Shown here piece after piece: positions 1-6,988 of a stretch of 14,637 bases of DNA (position 1 is the stretch's first letter; each line of letters opens with the position of its first letter). The stretch spans positions 1 through 14,637 of the forward strand of contig DGTU01000089.1 of assembly GCA_002394465.1 (NCBI GenBank). Direction: 5' to 3'. A model generated the notes under the pieces. The model was not told where the DNA came from. It did no database searches and worked only from the letters and a program-made list of their open reading frames with translations. A program made the position numbers and the translations under genes. This DNA is from Treponema sp. UBA4328 (GTDB lineage Bacteria > Spirochaetota > Spirochaetia > Treponematales > Treponemataceae).

Positions 1-1
1 C

Positions 2-220
2 GGCTCCAACATCTTCAACATCCTCTTGATTCTTGGAGTGTCCGCAGCGATACGTCCTGTCGAGGTCGTGGCCGCTTCCGTGTACGACATGGCGATTCTC
101 CTGTTCGTCAGTCTTGTCGTGTTCGTCTTCTCCCTTACCAAGAGAAAAATTCTCCGCTGGGAAGGCGCGTTCATGCTCGTCTGCTATGCCGCGTCAACAG
201 CGTTCGCGATAATGCGCTGA
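2..220 (+). CDS. Na+/Ca2+ exchanger (CaCA family), C-terminal fragment
   Basis: The reading frame is open from the left edge, so the gene starts before the window; 72 residues and the TGA stop are visible. It begins with GSNIFNILLILG, the signature of the second alpha repeat of cation/Ca2+ antiporters (YrbG/CaxA-like), where the two repeats form the ion-binding core in the inner membrane. After it come a Pro-containing linker (IRPVEVV), an acidic residue in VYDMAILLF, a hydrophobic helix, a short basic cytoplasmic turn (TKRKILRWEG) and a last helix ending in AIMR, which is the usual layout of the C-terminus. The likely role is Na+-driven export of Ca2+. The TTG at position 26 is not a real start because the conserved motif lies upstream of it. 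A strong terminator follows directly. Its GC content (31/60 and 35/60 in the first two lines) is rather high for the window. Confidence 0.85.
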   Translation, partial: GSNIFNILLILGVSAAIRPVEVVAASVYDMAILLFVSLVVFVFSLTKRKILRWEGAFMLVCYAASTAFAIMR

Positions 221-237
221 TTTTCTTTTTTGTTTGC

Positions 238-268
238 ACGGGGGCGTTTTTTCCGCCTCCGTTTTTTT
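238..268 (+). terminator. Rho-independent terminator after the exchanger gene
   Basis: A 9-bp stem, ACGGGGGCG (238-246) with CGCCTCCGT (254-262), contains one G-T pair and a T-rich 7-nt loop, and is followed by a T run to 268. It ends transcription of the exchanger gene before the tRNA promoter. Confidence 0.8.
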
Positions 269-288
269 GAAAAAAATAGAAGAGACTG

Positions 289-317
289 TTGACAAGAAAG
301 TTTGTTTCGATTATTAT
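289..317 (+). promoter_or_regulatory. Sigma-70-type promoter of tRNA-Phe
   Basis: A perfect -35 TTGACA (289-294) is followed after 17 bases by TATTAT (312-317). An overlapping TATAAT at 315-320 would give a 20-base spacer and is less likely. The start of transcription would fall about 5-7 bases before the mature tRNA end, a very short leader for RNase P. This is one of the best consensus promoters in the window, as expected for a stable RNA. Confidence 0.75.
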
Positions 318-329
318 AATAATCACTTC

Positions 330-402
330 GCCGCTGTAGCTCAGTTGGTAGAGCAATGGACTGAAAATCCATGTGTCGTTGGTCCGATTCCAACCGGTGG
401 CA
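330..402 (+). tRNA. tRNA-Phe (anticodon GAA)
   Basis: The cloverleaf folds completely. The acceptor stem is 330-336 with 395-401 (two G-U pairs), the D stem GCTC/GAGC with loop AGTTGGTA, the anticodon stem ATGGA/TCCAT (356-360, 368-372), loop CTGAAAA with anticodon GAA at 363-365, variable loop GTGTC, T stem GTTGG/CCAAC (378-382, 390-394), and discriminator A402. The 3' CCA is not encoded, so a CCA-adding enzyme is needed. The A36-A37-A38 run fits MiaA-type modification. Odd point: the T-loop reads TCCGATT, with C instead of the near-universal U at position 55. The gene has its own promoter and terminator, which argues against a pseudogene. Confidence 0.95.
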
Positions 403-403
403 T

Positions 404-435
404 AAAGACTCCTGAAGTTTCAGGAGTCTTTTTTT
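404..435 (+). terminator. Rho-independent terminator of tRNA-Phe
   Basis: A perfect 12-bp stem, AAAGACTCCTGA (404-415) with TCAGGAGTCTTT (420-431), has an AGTT loop and runs into a T tract ending at 435. It begins directly after the tRNA discriminator base, so the transcript is monocistronic. Confidence 0.9.
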
Positions 436-441
436 ATGTCT

Positions 442-469
442 TTGAAATTATAGGGAAATGTGTTATAAT
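442..469 (+). promoter_or_regulatory. Promoter of the secreted barrel-like protein gene
   Basis: TTGAAA (442-447, 5 of 6 consensus bases), a 16-base spacer and a perfect TATAAT (464-469) preceded by TG at 461-462, an extended -10. Transcription would start near 476, about 30 bases before the start codon, leaving room for the strong AGGAGG ribosome site at 492-497. Confidence 0.75.
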
Positions 470-507
470 TACATATATTCCTGTATATAAAAGGAGGATG
501 ATAAATT

Positions 508-1470
508 ATGAAATTACTTAAAAAACTTATCGCAGTATCATCATTTTTTGCAGTTAGTGCAGCATCTTTTGCGTTCGACTGGACGACAATTGATGCACTT
601 GATAAGTACAATCAGACTGCTGCAACACTCAGTGACGGACTCGGAGATTTCTGTGAACAGCTGGCAATTGCAGTTCCTCAGGCAGCTACACAGCAGAATG
701 TATGGGCAGATGCCTATATCGGAAAACTTTTCCCTTCTGTACCTCCGCATTTCGGCGGCGGCCTTAACTTCGGTCTGACACACATTGATACGTCAGGACT
801 TGCAAAGGCTGCTGAAACCCTTAACATCAAGGGAATTGAAGACAGCTATTATTTCCCTGTATTTACGCTCGACCTTAGGGTTGGTGGTGTAATTCTTCCT
901 TTTGACTGTGATGTCGTATTCATGAAGACCGGTAAAATCGGTACGGAAATCATGGGCGCAGACCTTGACGTAGACTTCTTTACTGTCGGATTTGATGCAC
1001 GCTATGCCCTTGTTGAAGGCGGACTGATTCTTCCAAAAGTTTCTGTAGGCCTCGGATATTACTACAACCAGGGAACTTTCAATGCTGATTCAAGCTATGC
1101 AACTGCTGAAATCAACTATAAGGTTCAGACACTTTCAATGTCAGCACAGCTTTCAAAGAGCTTCCTTCTCTTTACTCCATTTGTCGGCGTAAGGGGACTT
1201 GTTTCAAAATATGACAATGACTGGAAATGGGTAATCAGGAACAATTCTGCCGTAACACAGCTTGCTTCCGTTACAGGTGCAAAGCCAACTGATTCAGGCA
1301 GCAAAAGTTCAGATTCTTTTGACTTCGGTGCAATCCAGCCGCAGGTTTATGCAGGCGTAGGCTTCAATATTGTTGTACTTCAGGTTACTGCAAGCGTAAC
1401 TGCTGACCTCCGCCACATTACGGATTCAGGACTCTGGTCAGGAGCACTGAGCGTAAGGGCTAAACTCTAA
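508..1470 (+). CDS. Secreted protein, likely outer-membrane beta-barrel
   Basis: A 320-residue protein of unknown function. The N-terminus is a clear Sec signal peptide (two Lys at 5-6, hydrophobic core 7-19, likely cleavage after Ser-Phe-Ala22). The mature part has alternating polar and hydrophobic, glycine- and aromatic-rich strands, for example VSVGLGYYYNQG, FTPFVGVRGL and QVYAGVGFNIVVLQVTASVT. This pattern is typical of outer-membrane barrels, with 10-14 strands plausible. A Ser-rich stretch (TDSGSKSSDS) near residue 260 looks like a surface loop. The chain ends in Leu, not the usual terminal aromatic residue. A strong own promoter, AGGAGG site and terminator make it a monocistronic and probably well-expressed gene. 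It may match one of the DUF families of treponemal or Bacteroidota outer-membrane proteins (I think of DUF6588, unchecked). The function is not known. Confidence 0.7.
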   Translation: MKLLKKLIAVSSFFAVSAASFAFDWTTIDALDKYNQTAATLSDGLGDFCEQLAIAVPQAATQQNVWADAYIGKLFPSVPPHFGGGLNFGLTHIDTSGLAKAAETLNIKGIEDSYYFPVFTLDLRVGGVILPFDCDVVFMKTGKIGTEIMGADLDVDFFTVGFDARYALVEGGLILPKVSVGLGYYYNQGTFNADSSYATAEINYKVQTLSMSAQLSKSFLLFTPFVGVRGLVSKYDNDWKWVIRNNSAVTQLASVTGAKPTDSGSKSSDSFDFGAIQPQVYAGVGFNIVVLQVTASVTADLRHITDSGLWSGALSVRAKL

Positions 1471-1491
1471 TTTCAACAGTATATTAAACTG

Positions 1492-1523
1492 AAAGACGCT
1501 TCCAGAGTGAAGCGTCTTTTTTT
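1492..1523 (+). terminator. Rho-independent terminator after the barrel-like gene
   Basis: A perfect 11-bp stem, AAAGACGCTTC (1492-1502) with GAAGCGTCTTT (1509-1519), has loop CAGAGT and a T run to 1523. It isolates the upstream gene from the murG operon. Confidence 0.9.
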
Positions 1524-1530
1524 ATTTTTC

Positions 1531-1553
1531 ATTGCCGGGCTTGACCCGGCAAT
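1531..1553 (+). repeat. REP-like perfect palindrome
   Basis: ATTGCCGGG (1531-1539) and CCCGGCAAT (1545-1553) are perfect inverted arms around the 5-base loop CTTGA. The GC-rich core stands out from its AT-rich surroundings, and no T run follows, so it is not an ordinary terminator. Palindromes of nearly this sequence occur as dispersed intergenic repeats in many bacteria (from memory). This is the only copy in the window, so its repeat status is an inference. Confidence 0.55.
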
Positions 1554-1563
1554 CTGACTGCTC

Positions 1564-1592
1564 TATACATTCCCTTAAAACTGTGTCATAAT
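1564..1592 (+). promoter_or_regulatory. Likely promoter of the murG operon
   Basis: TATACA (1564-1569, 4 of 6), a 17-base spacer and CATAAT (1587-1592, 5 of 6), with TG at 1584-1585 forming an extended -10. The predicted transcription start falls on or next to the murG ATG at 1599, which would give an mRNA with no leader. Confidence 0.5.
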
Positions 1593-1598
1593 GATACA

Positions 1599-2744
1599 AT
1601 GAAAACGTTAAATATCGTGTTTGCGGGCGGGGGCACGGGCGGACACATTTATCCTGGACTTGCAGTCTGTGATGAAGTACGCACGTTATTCAAGGAAAAG
1701 AATATTCCCCTTAAACTTTTCTGGCTCGGCAATTCGGCCGGAATGGACAGAAACCTTGTTTCAAAAAGTGAAAGCGTAGATAAGTTTTACGGCATTCCCT
1801 CAGGAAAACTCCGCCGTTATTTTTCAATAAAAAACTTTTTTGATCTCTTTAAAATCGGAGCCGGATTCATTAAGGCTTTTTTTATCCTGCTTAAACTTAG
1901 GCCTGTAATGCTTTTTTCAAAGGGGGGCTTCGTTTCCGTTTCGCCATGCATGGCTGCAAAACTCCTGCACATTCCGGTTTATACTCATGAATGTGATTTT
2001 ACTCCGGGACTTGCTACGAGAATAAATGCCAAATCAGCAAAAAAAATCCTTGTTACATATGAACAGACAAAGGACTATCTTGCTCCTGCACACAGAAATA
2101 AGGCTGTAGTAACGGGAAATCCTGTCAGGCCTGTCTTTTACGAAAGTAATCCTGACAACGGAAAGAAATTCCTTTTTTCGGAACGTGAAGACTATGATCC
2201 TTCAAAGCCTGTCCTTATGGTGCTCGGGGGAAGTCTCGGTGCGCATCAGATTAACGAAATGATTGCTGCAAACCTTGAAACCCTTACACAAAAATATAAT
2301 GTCGTTCATCAGTGCGGAGCGCGCGATTATGAACAGATGAAGACTGATAAAAAAGGATATTTCCTTCATGCATTTATCTATAAGGAAATGTGTGACTGTA
2401 TTTCGTGCGCTGATGTAATTGTTTCCCGTGCCGGTGCAAATTCAATCTGGGAATGTTCTGTTCTCGGAAAGCCTATGATTCTTATTCCCTTGTGCGGAAG
2501 CGGAACAAGGGGCGATCAGGTTGATAATGCAGAGTTCTTCGTCAAAAACGGTGCTGCCGTTTCGCTGACGGGGGAAGAAGCAACGGGTGAAAACCTTATT
2601 GAAGCACTTGATAAAATGAGTGATGCAGATTACAGAAAAAAAACTGCCCTCGCAAGTGCTTCTCTGTCAGAAGGAAAAAGACCTGCAAAAAGAATTGCAG
2701 AACTGATATATGAAGAGTGTCAGCTTTCAGGAGGAGCAGAATGA
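1599..2744 (+). CDS. murG: UDP-GlcNAc:lipid I N-acetylglucosaminyltransferase MurG
   Basis: MurG adds GlcNAc from UDP-GlcNAc to lipid I at the cytoplasmic face of the inner membrane, making lipid II for peptidoglycan. The 381-residue product is slightly longer than usual (about 360). The N-terminal GT-B domain has GGGTGGH (residues 10-16) and FSKGGFVSVSP; HECDFTPGLA (130-139) resembles the HESDxTPGLA form of Firmicutes, not the HEQN form of enterobacteria. The C-terminal domain has GGSLGAHQIN (210-219), SRAGANS (276-282) and GDQVDNA (305-311), the UDP-GlcNAc site. The start is fixed by the conserved glycine motif just nine residues in. No Shine-Dalgarno sequence precedes this ATG, unlike most other genes here. 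It is the first gene of a five-gene operon, and its TGA overlaps the cvpA ATG. Confidence 0.95.
   Translation: MKTLNIVFAGGGTGGHIYPGLAVCDEVRTLFKEKNIPLKLFWLGNSAGMDRNLVSKSESVDKFYGIPSGKLRRYFSIKNFFDLFKIGAGFIKAFFILLKLRPVMLFSKGGFVSVSPCMAAKLLHIPVYTHECDFTPGLATRINAKSAKKILVTYEQTKDYLAPAHRNKAVVTGNPVRPVFYESNPDNGKKFLFSEREDYDPSKPVLMVLGGSLGAHQINEMIAANLETLTQKYNVVHQCGARDYEQMKTDKKGYFLHAFIYKEMCDCISCADVIVSRAGANSIWECSVLGKPMILIPLCGSGTRGDQVDNAEFFVKNGAAVSLTGEEATGENLIEALDKMSDADYRKKTALASASLSEGKRPAKRIAELIYEECQLSGGAE
2729..2736 (+). promoter_or_regulatory. Ribosome binding site that fixes the cvpA start
   Basis: AGGAGGAG lies 4 bases before the ATG at 2741, inside the end of murG. It favours that start over an ATG in the same frame at 2717. 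Confidence 0.75.
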
Positions 2745-3226
2745 CTTTTATTGATGTAATTTACCTTATCGTTATACTTTTTTTCGCAATAATCGGAATT
2801 AAAAACGGTTTTATAAAAGAGGTTTTCGGAAAGCTTGCCGTCATACTCGGTATTATTGCAGGTATTTCGTTTACAAGCAGTCTCCAGCCTGCAATGTCAA
2901 AGTTTATTTCAAATACGGCAGTTTCAACAGTCGTAAGTTTCTTTATTCTTTTTGTTGCAGTTTTCCTGCTGGTTCATATCGTGCAGGTTATAGTTGCAAA
3001 AATATTTGAAGGGGATATCCTTCAGGGACTTGACCGCGTACTCGGCTTTATAATTGGTGCTGCTGAGGGTGCCGTTGTTGTATGCCTTCTCCTGATCCTT
3101 ATGATAAGCCAGCCGTGGTCAGAAGACATCCAGCGTTTTGCTCAGAACGGAATGTTCTATACGATCCTCAATCCGTTCATTGCTTCTCCGATTGAATACA
3201 TGCAGGGAGTCTTTGTCAATGTTTGA
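2741..3226 (+). CDS. cvpA: CvpA family inner-membrane protein
   Basis: A 161-residue protein with four predicted membrane helices (about residues 4-22, 29-48, 62-88 and 103-123). It matches the CvpA family layout: an Asp and then a Gly-rich first helix (FIDVIYLI...IIGIKNGFIKEV) and the conserved LDRVLGFIIGAAEG segment before the fourth helix. The family was named for colicin V production in E. coli; its biochemical role is still unclear, with links to envelope integrity and, in some bacteria, bile or stress tolerance. The chosen start ATGA-overlaps the murG stop and has a strong ribosome site; an upstream in-frame ATG at 2717 would only add residues encoded inside murG. It overlaps the next gene by 8 bases, so translation is probably coupled. 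Confidence 0.85.
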   Translation: MTFIDVIYLIVILFFAIIGIKNGFIKEVFGKLAVILGIIAGISFTSSLQPAMSKFISNTAVSTVVSFFILFVAVFLLVHIVQVIVAKIFEGDILQGLDRVLGFIIGAAEGAVVVCLLLILMISQPWSEDIQRFAQNGMFYTILNPFIASPIEYMQGVFVNV

Positions 3227-4442
3227 TAATCTCCTTTATCAAAAAACATCAGAGCTCCTTATACAGGATATAAACAATTCGCGTGTTCCTGGTGCAATTC
3301 TTCTTTCAGGTCCAGAATCAAGCGGAAAGCTTACCTGTGCACTTGAAACTGCAAGAATTCTTTCCTGCTCCGGAACTAAGAAATATCCCAAAGGACACTG
3401 GCTTTGTGACTGTCCGTCCTGTAAGAAAAACAAGGCTCTCGTAAATACAAACATAATTCTCGCAGGTCCAAGGGACTGCCAGCTTGAAATAAGTGCCGCA
3501 AAAAGAACCTTTCTTCAGGCTGCTGCAAACAATGAAAATTATCTCAGGGCAACGCACTATCTTTTTGTCCGTGCCGTAAGAAAACTTACAATGCGCTTTT
3601 CACAGGTGCTCTGGGAAGGGAACGATAAACTCAACAAGCTTTCTGTCCTGACACAGGCTGTAGAAGAGCAGCTTGAAAAAATTGATTTTGACAGGGAACT
3701 TCCTGATTTTGATACCCTCGTCAAGATATGCGATGACATTACCAAAAATACCCTCAGGCTCGAAGAAGACTTTATGTATGATTCAATTCCGGTTGATCAG
3801 ATCCGGCGTGCTTCTTCCTGGGCGCGGCTTAAGTCCCATGAAGGTAAAAAAGTCTTTATAATTGAAAATGCTGACCGCATGCTCGAAAATGTCCGCAACG
3901 CACTGCTTAAAATTCTTGAGGAGCCGCCTGAAGATACTGTCTTTATCCTGACGACTTCAAGGCGTGGTGCCGTAATGCCGACCATTTTAAGCCGCGTACG
4001 TACATATGATTTCTATCAGAGGACATTCGATCAGGAATCAGAAGTTATTGAGCGGGTTTTTCACGATAAATTCAGGAACGGCAATAAAAATCTCGGAGAT
4101 TACCTTCAGGTTTTTCTTCCGGTTACTCCTTCTGAAATATTCAATTATTCAAAACGCTTTTATGACGGAATTCAGAATAATCAGATTTTCCAGCTTGATA
4201 CAATCGTTAAAGGCTGTGCTTCCTTCAAGCCTAAGATTCTCCTTAAGCTTTTTTTAAGGGGCCTTTACGACTGTCAGAAAACGGATGAAAATTCCCTCAA
4301 AAATACTGAACTGAGCTTCAGAAATGTTGAAGCCGTAAGGGAATGCTTTAATAACGTAACGATTTACAATCAGTCACCGCTTGCTGCACTGGAAAAACTT
4401 TACCGTGACATGGCTTCGAACAGAAATATGTTTTTGAGGTAG
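3219..4442 (+). CDS. holB: DNA polymerase III delta-prime/gamma-like clamp-loader subunit
   Basis: A 407-residue AAA+ protein of the clamp-loader family, which loads the sliding clamp onto primed DNA. It has a Walker A-like GPESSGKL (31-38), a zinc-module cysteine set (Cys50, 63, 65, 68), VDQIRR (192-197), the Walker B region IIENADRM (214-221) and the very typical LLKILEEPPEDTVFILTT (229-246), ending in ILSRV (256-260), the place of the SRC arginine-finger motif. Walker B lacks the usual DEAD acidic pair (ENAD), so ATP hydrolysis is doubtful, which points to delta-prime. Odd point: about 100 residues (roughly 88-188), rich in helix-forming and charged residues, lie between the zinc module and VDQIR, where only a short link is usual; the protein is longer than the typical 310-340 residues. 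The start at 3219 has AGGGAG 9 bases upstream and overlaps the cvpA end. Confidence 0.85.
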   Translation: MFDNLLYQKTSELLIQDINNSRVPGAILLSGPESSGKLTCALETARILSCSGTKKYPKGHWLCDCPSCKKNKALVNTNIILAGPRDCQLEISAAKRTFLQAAANNENYLRATHYLFVRAVRKLTMRFSQVLWEGNDKLNKLSVLTQAVEEQLEKIDFDRELPDFDTLVKICDDITKNTLRLEEDFMYDSIPVDQIRRASSWARLKSHEGKKVFIIENADRMLENVRNALLKILEEPPEDTVFILTTSRRGAVMPTILSRVRTYDFYQRTFDQESEVIERVFHDKFRNGNKNLGDYLQVFLPVTPSEIFNYSKRFYDGIQNNQIFQLDTIVKGCASFKPKILLKLFLRGLYDCQKTDENSLKNTELSFRNVEAVRECFNNVTIYNQSPLAALEKLYRDMASNRNMFLR

Positions 4443-4445
4443 TTT

Positions 4446-5639
4446 ATGACGGATTTTTCCAAGCGTGCAAAAGACAAACTTTCAAAGCTTTCGGGAACTC
4501 AGATTGAAGGAATCATAAACGAGCTTTCTGACAAAAATGAAATCCTTTCTTCGATTTTCCAGTCGCTTAACACCGGACTTATCTGCGTTGACAGGGACTG
4601 GCGGCTTTTGTGCATAAATACTGCAGCCGAAATCCTGCTTCCTTTTACGGTAAAACCTGAAATAAATGATACCAAAAGCGTATGGAACTATATTAACAAT
4701 GATGAAATAAAGGAATTCCTTCATACCTGTCATTATGAAAATAAAATCAATCTGAGCGAACAGTTTTCAATCCTGACTTCTGGAGGAGACGTCCGCTTCG
4801 TTGAAATATCAGTTTCTCCGCTGATGAAATTAAACGAAAACATCGGTTCAATCGTAAGGATTTATGATATTACACAGGATAAAAACAGGGAAATCCTTAT
4901 GCACAGAATGGAAGCCCTTGCAGGACTTACAAATATTGCTGCAAGCGTCGCCCATGACATCAAGAATCCTTTAGGTGCAATTTCAATTCACATTCAGCTG
5001 ATACAGAAGGCAATCAATAAAAAGCGCAGCAGTGACGGAATGCTTCCGGCTCCGAAGTTTCTTGAAAATTACCTTGATATCGTAAACGAAGAGATTGACC
5101 GCCTCAACAAGATTGTCGTTGATTTTTTAATGGCAGTCAGGCCCGTAAGTGCTAAGTTTGAGCTTGCCAATCCGGATAAACTCCTTTCAGAGTACATTGA
5201 TTTCTTTAAGCCTGAGTTTGAAAACAAAAAGATCCATGTTGACTGTCAGTTTGCAGAAAATACTCCGCACATAATGCTTGACCCGAAGCTCTTTAAGGAT
5301 ATTTTTGTAAACCTTGCGCAGAATTCGCTGCAGGCACTTGAAAATGAAGTCAGGCCGGAAAAAATATTTTCGGTCAGGTCAATTGTGCGTGATGACAAAT
5401 ACATTATCTGCATAAGCGACAACGGATGCGGAATGAGCGATGAAACGGCCTCGAGGGTATTTGAACCTTATTATACGACCAAGGCTAACGGAACGGGACT
5501 CGGAATGTCCATGGTTTATAAGATCGTCAAGGAATTTAACGGCGATATAAATGTTGAAAGCGAGCAGGGAAAAGGAACCGTCTTTACGATTCAGTTCCCG
5601 GTTCCTCAGGCAGGACAGAAATTAATTTGCGGTGAATAA
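4446..5639 (+). CDS. Soluble PAS-domain sensor histidine kinase, NtrB-like
   Basis: A 397-residue kinase with no membrane segment or signal peptide, so it should sense a cytoplasmic cue. After an N-terminal helix (1-35) comes a PAS domain (about 36-145). The dimerisation/phosphoacceptor domain carries VAHDIKNPLGAI with His170. The ATPase domain has the N box NLAQNSLQAL (Asn293), G1 DNGCGM (325-330), F box FEPYYTTK (339-346) and G2 GTGLGMSM (349-356). All catalytic elements are intact. It starts 3 bases after the preceding stop, with a GAGG site that overlaps that stop, and ends 2 bases before the response regulator, its obvious partner. The AtoS/NtrB subclass normally phosphorylates sigma-54 activators. 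The signal cannot be read from the sequence. Confidence 0.9.
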   Translation: MTDFSKRAKDKLSKLSGTQIEGIINELSDKNEILSSIFQSLNTGLICVDRDWRLLCINTAAEILLPFTVKPEINDTKSVWNYINNDEIKEFLHTCHYENKINLSEQFSILTSGGDVRFVEISVSPLMKLNENIGSIVRIYDITQDKNREILMHRMEALAGLTNIAASVAHDIKNPLGAISIHIQLIQKAINKKRSSDGMLPAPKFLENYLDIVNEEIDRLNKIVVDFLMAVRPVSAKFELANPDKLLSEYIDFFKPEFENKKIHVDCQFAENTPHIMLDPKLFKDIFVNLAQNSLQALENEVRPEKIFSVRSIVRDDKYIICISDNGCGMSDETASRVFEPYYTTKANGTGLGMSMVYKIVKEFNGDINVESEQGKGTVFTIQFPVPQAGQKLICGE

Positions 5640-5641
5640 AA

Positions 5642-6985
5642 ATGCAGTTTACGATTTTAATTATTGATGATGAAAAAAATATCCGCGACGGACTTGCAGC
5701 TGATTTTGAAATGGACGGCTATAACGTCAAGACAGCTGCATCAGGAAAAGAAGGTCTGGACTTTCTGGAAAAAGGAGGTATAGATCTTGTCATTACAGAC
5801 CTGAGGATGAACGGAATCAGCGGGGAAGAAGTCCTTCAGCATGTAACGTCACAGATGCCTGGAATCCCCGTTATCGTACTTACGGGACACGGTTCGATTG
5901 ATGCTGCCGTCAAGGCGATGCAGAACGGAGCCTACGATTTCCTTACAAAACCGCTTGACTTAAATCAGCTTGAAGTAATCGTAAAGCGTGCCCTTGAAGG
6001 ACGTGAACTTCGCGTTCAGCACGAAGCCCTGCTTGAAACCGTAAAGGCTTCACAGAAAACACAGATAACAGGAACTTCTCCGGCAATCCTCCGCGTAACT
6101 GAACTTGTAAAAAAAGTTGCTCCTGCAAAAATAAGCGTTCTTATAACAGGGGAGAGCGGGGTCGGAAAGGAAGTCGTTGCCCGTTCAATCCATAACCTTT
6201 CTCCAAGAAGCGGAAAGAATCTTGTCATAGTAAACTGTGCTGCACTGAGTGAAAGCCTGCTTGAGAGTGAACTTTTCGGACATGAAAAGGGTTCATTCAC
6301 GGGAGCAGAAAACCTCCACCGCGGAAAATTTGAACTTGCAAACGGCGGAACAATTTTCCTTGATGAAATCGGTGAAATTAATCAGAGTACGCAGGTTAAG
6401 CTTCTTCGTGTCCTTCAGGAGCGGAAGTTTGAACGTGTCGGCGGCGAACAGACAATAGAAGTTGACGTAAGGGTAATTGCCGCAACAAACAAAAATCTCG
6501 AAAAAGAAGTAAAAGCCGGACGGTTCCGCGAAGACCTTTTCTTCCGCCTGAACGGCATCAATATCGAAGTTCCGCCTCTGCGCGAAAGAAAGGATGACAT
6601 TCCGCTGCTGCTCAATGAATTCCTTGAACGCTATAACGAAGAAAATTCAAAATCAGTAAAGGGCTTTGATTCTGAAAGCCGTCTTGCACTTTACAAATAT
6701 GACTGGCCGGGAAACATCCGCGAACTTCAGCATTGTGTTGAAAGGGCAGTTGTAATGGCAAACGGTGAGGAAATAACGGCTGATGACCTTCCTCCGTCAA
6801 TCATGAACAGAAGCAGCGAAAACGTAATTTCAATTCCTATGGGAATAAAAATGGATGAGGCTGAGAAAATAATCATTCAGCAGAATCTTGCCTTTAATAA
6901 GGGAAACAAGAGCCGTACGGCAGATATCCTTGGAATCGGAAGGAAAACCCTTCACCGTAAACTCGAAGAGTTCGGAATAGAGTAG
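5642..6985 (+). CDS. Sigma-54-dependent response regulator, NtrC/AtoC-like
   Basis: A 447-residue three-domain activator. The receiver domain (1-120) has Asp9-Asp10, phosphoacceptor Asp53 in VITDLRM, the switch Thr81 and Lys103 in LTKP. The AAA+ domain (about 142-372) has Walker A GESGVGKE (170-177), ELFGHEKGSFTGA (209-221) holding the sigma-54 contact loop (GSFTGA, the Ser variant of GAFTGA), Walker B TIFLDEIGEI (237-246) and the WPGNIREL sensor segment (355-362). A Fis-type helix-turn-helix (about 409-447, GNKSRTADILGIGRKTLHRK) binds upstream activating sites. It should hydrolyse ATP to open sigma-54 promoters once phosphorylated by the adjacent kinase. The regulon is not visible: I found no convincing GG-N10-GC sigma-54 promoter near the genes in this window. 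It is the last gene of the operon and converges on the J-domain gene with a 3-base gap. Confidence 0.93.
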   Translation: MQFTILIIDDEKNIRDGLAADFEMDGYNVKTAASGKEGLDFLEKGGIDLVITDLRMNGISGEEVLQHVTSQMPGIPVIVLTGHGSIDAAVKAMQNGAYDFLTKPLDLNQLEVIVKRALEGRELRVQHEALLETVKASQKTQITGTSPAILRVTELVKKVAPAKISVLITGESGVGKEVVARSIHNLSPRSGKNLVIVNCAALSESLLESELFGHEKGSFTGAENLHRGKFELANGGTIFLDEIGEINQSTQVKLLRVLQERKFERVGGEQTIEVDVRVIAATNKNLEKEVKAGRFREDLFFRLNGINIEVPPLRERKDDIPLLLNEFLERYNEENSKSVKGFDSESRLALYKYDWPGNIRELQHCVERAVVMANGEEITADDLPPSIMNRSSENVISIPMGIKMDEAEKIIIQQNLAFNKGNKSRTADILGIGRKTLHRKLEEFGIE

Positions 6986-6988
6986 GAA

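Noticed and set aside
234..521. A 95-residue open frame over the tRNA-Phe region
   Set aside because: It runs through a terminator, a promoter, a complete tRNA and a second terminator, which explain the sequence fully.
3138..3218. An earlier start for the clamp-loader gene inside cvpA
   Set aside because: It adds 27 residues without family features; the ATG at 3219 has a spaced AGGGAG and gives the usual N-terminus (MFDNLLYQ).
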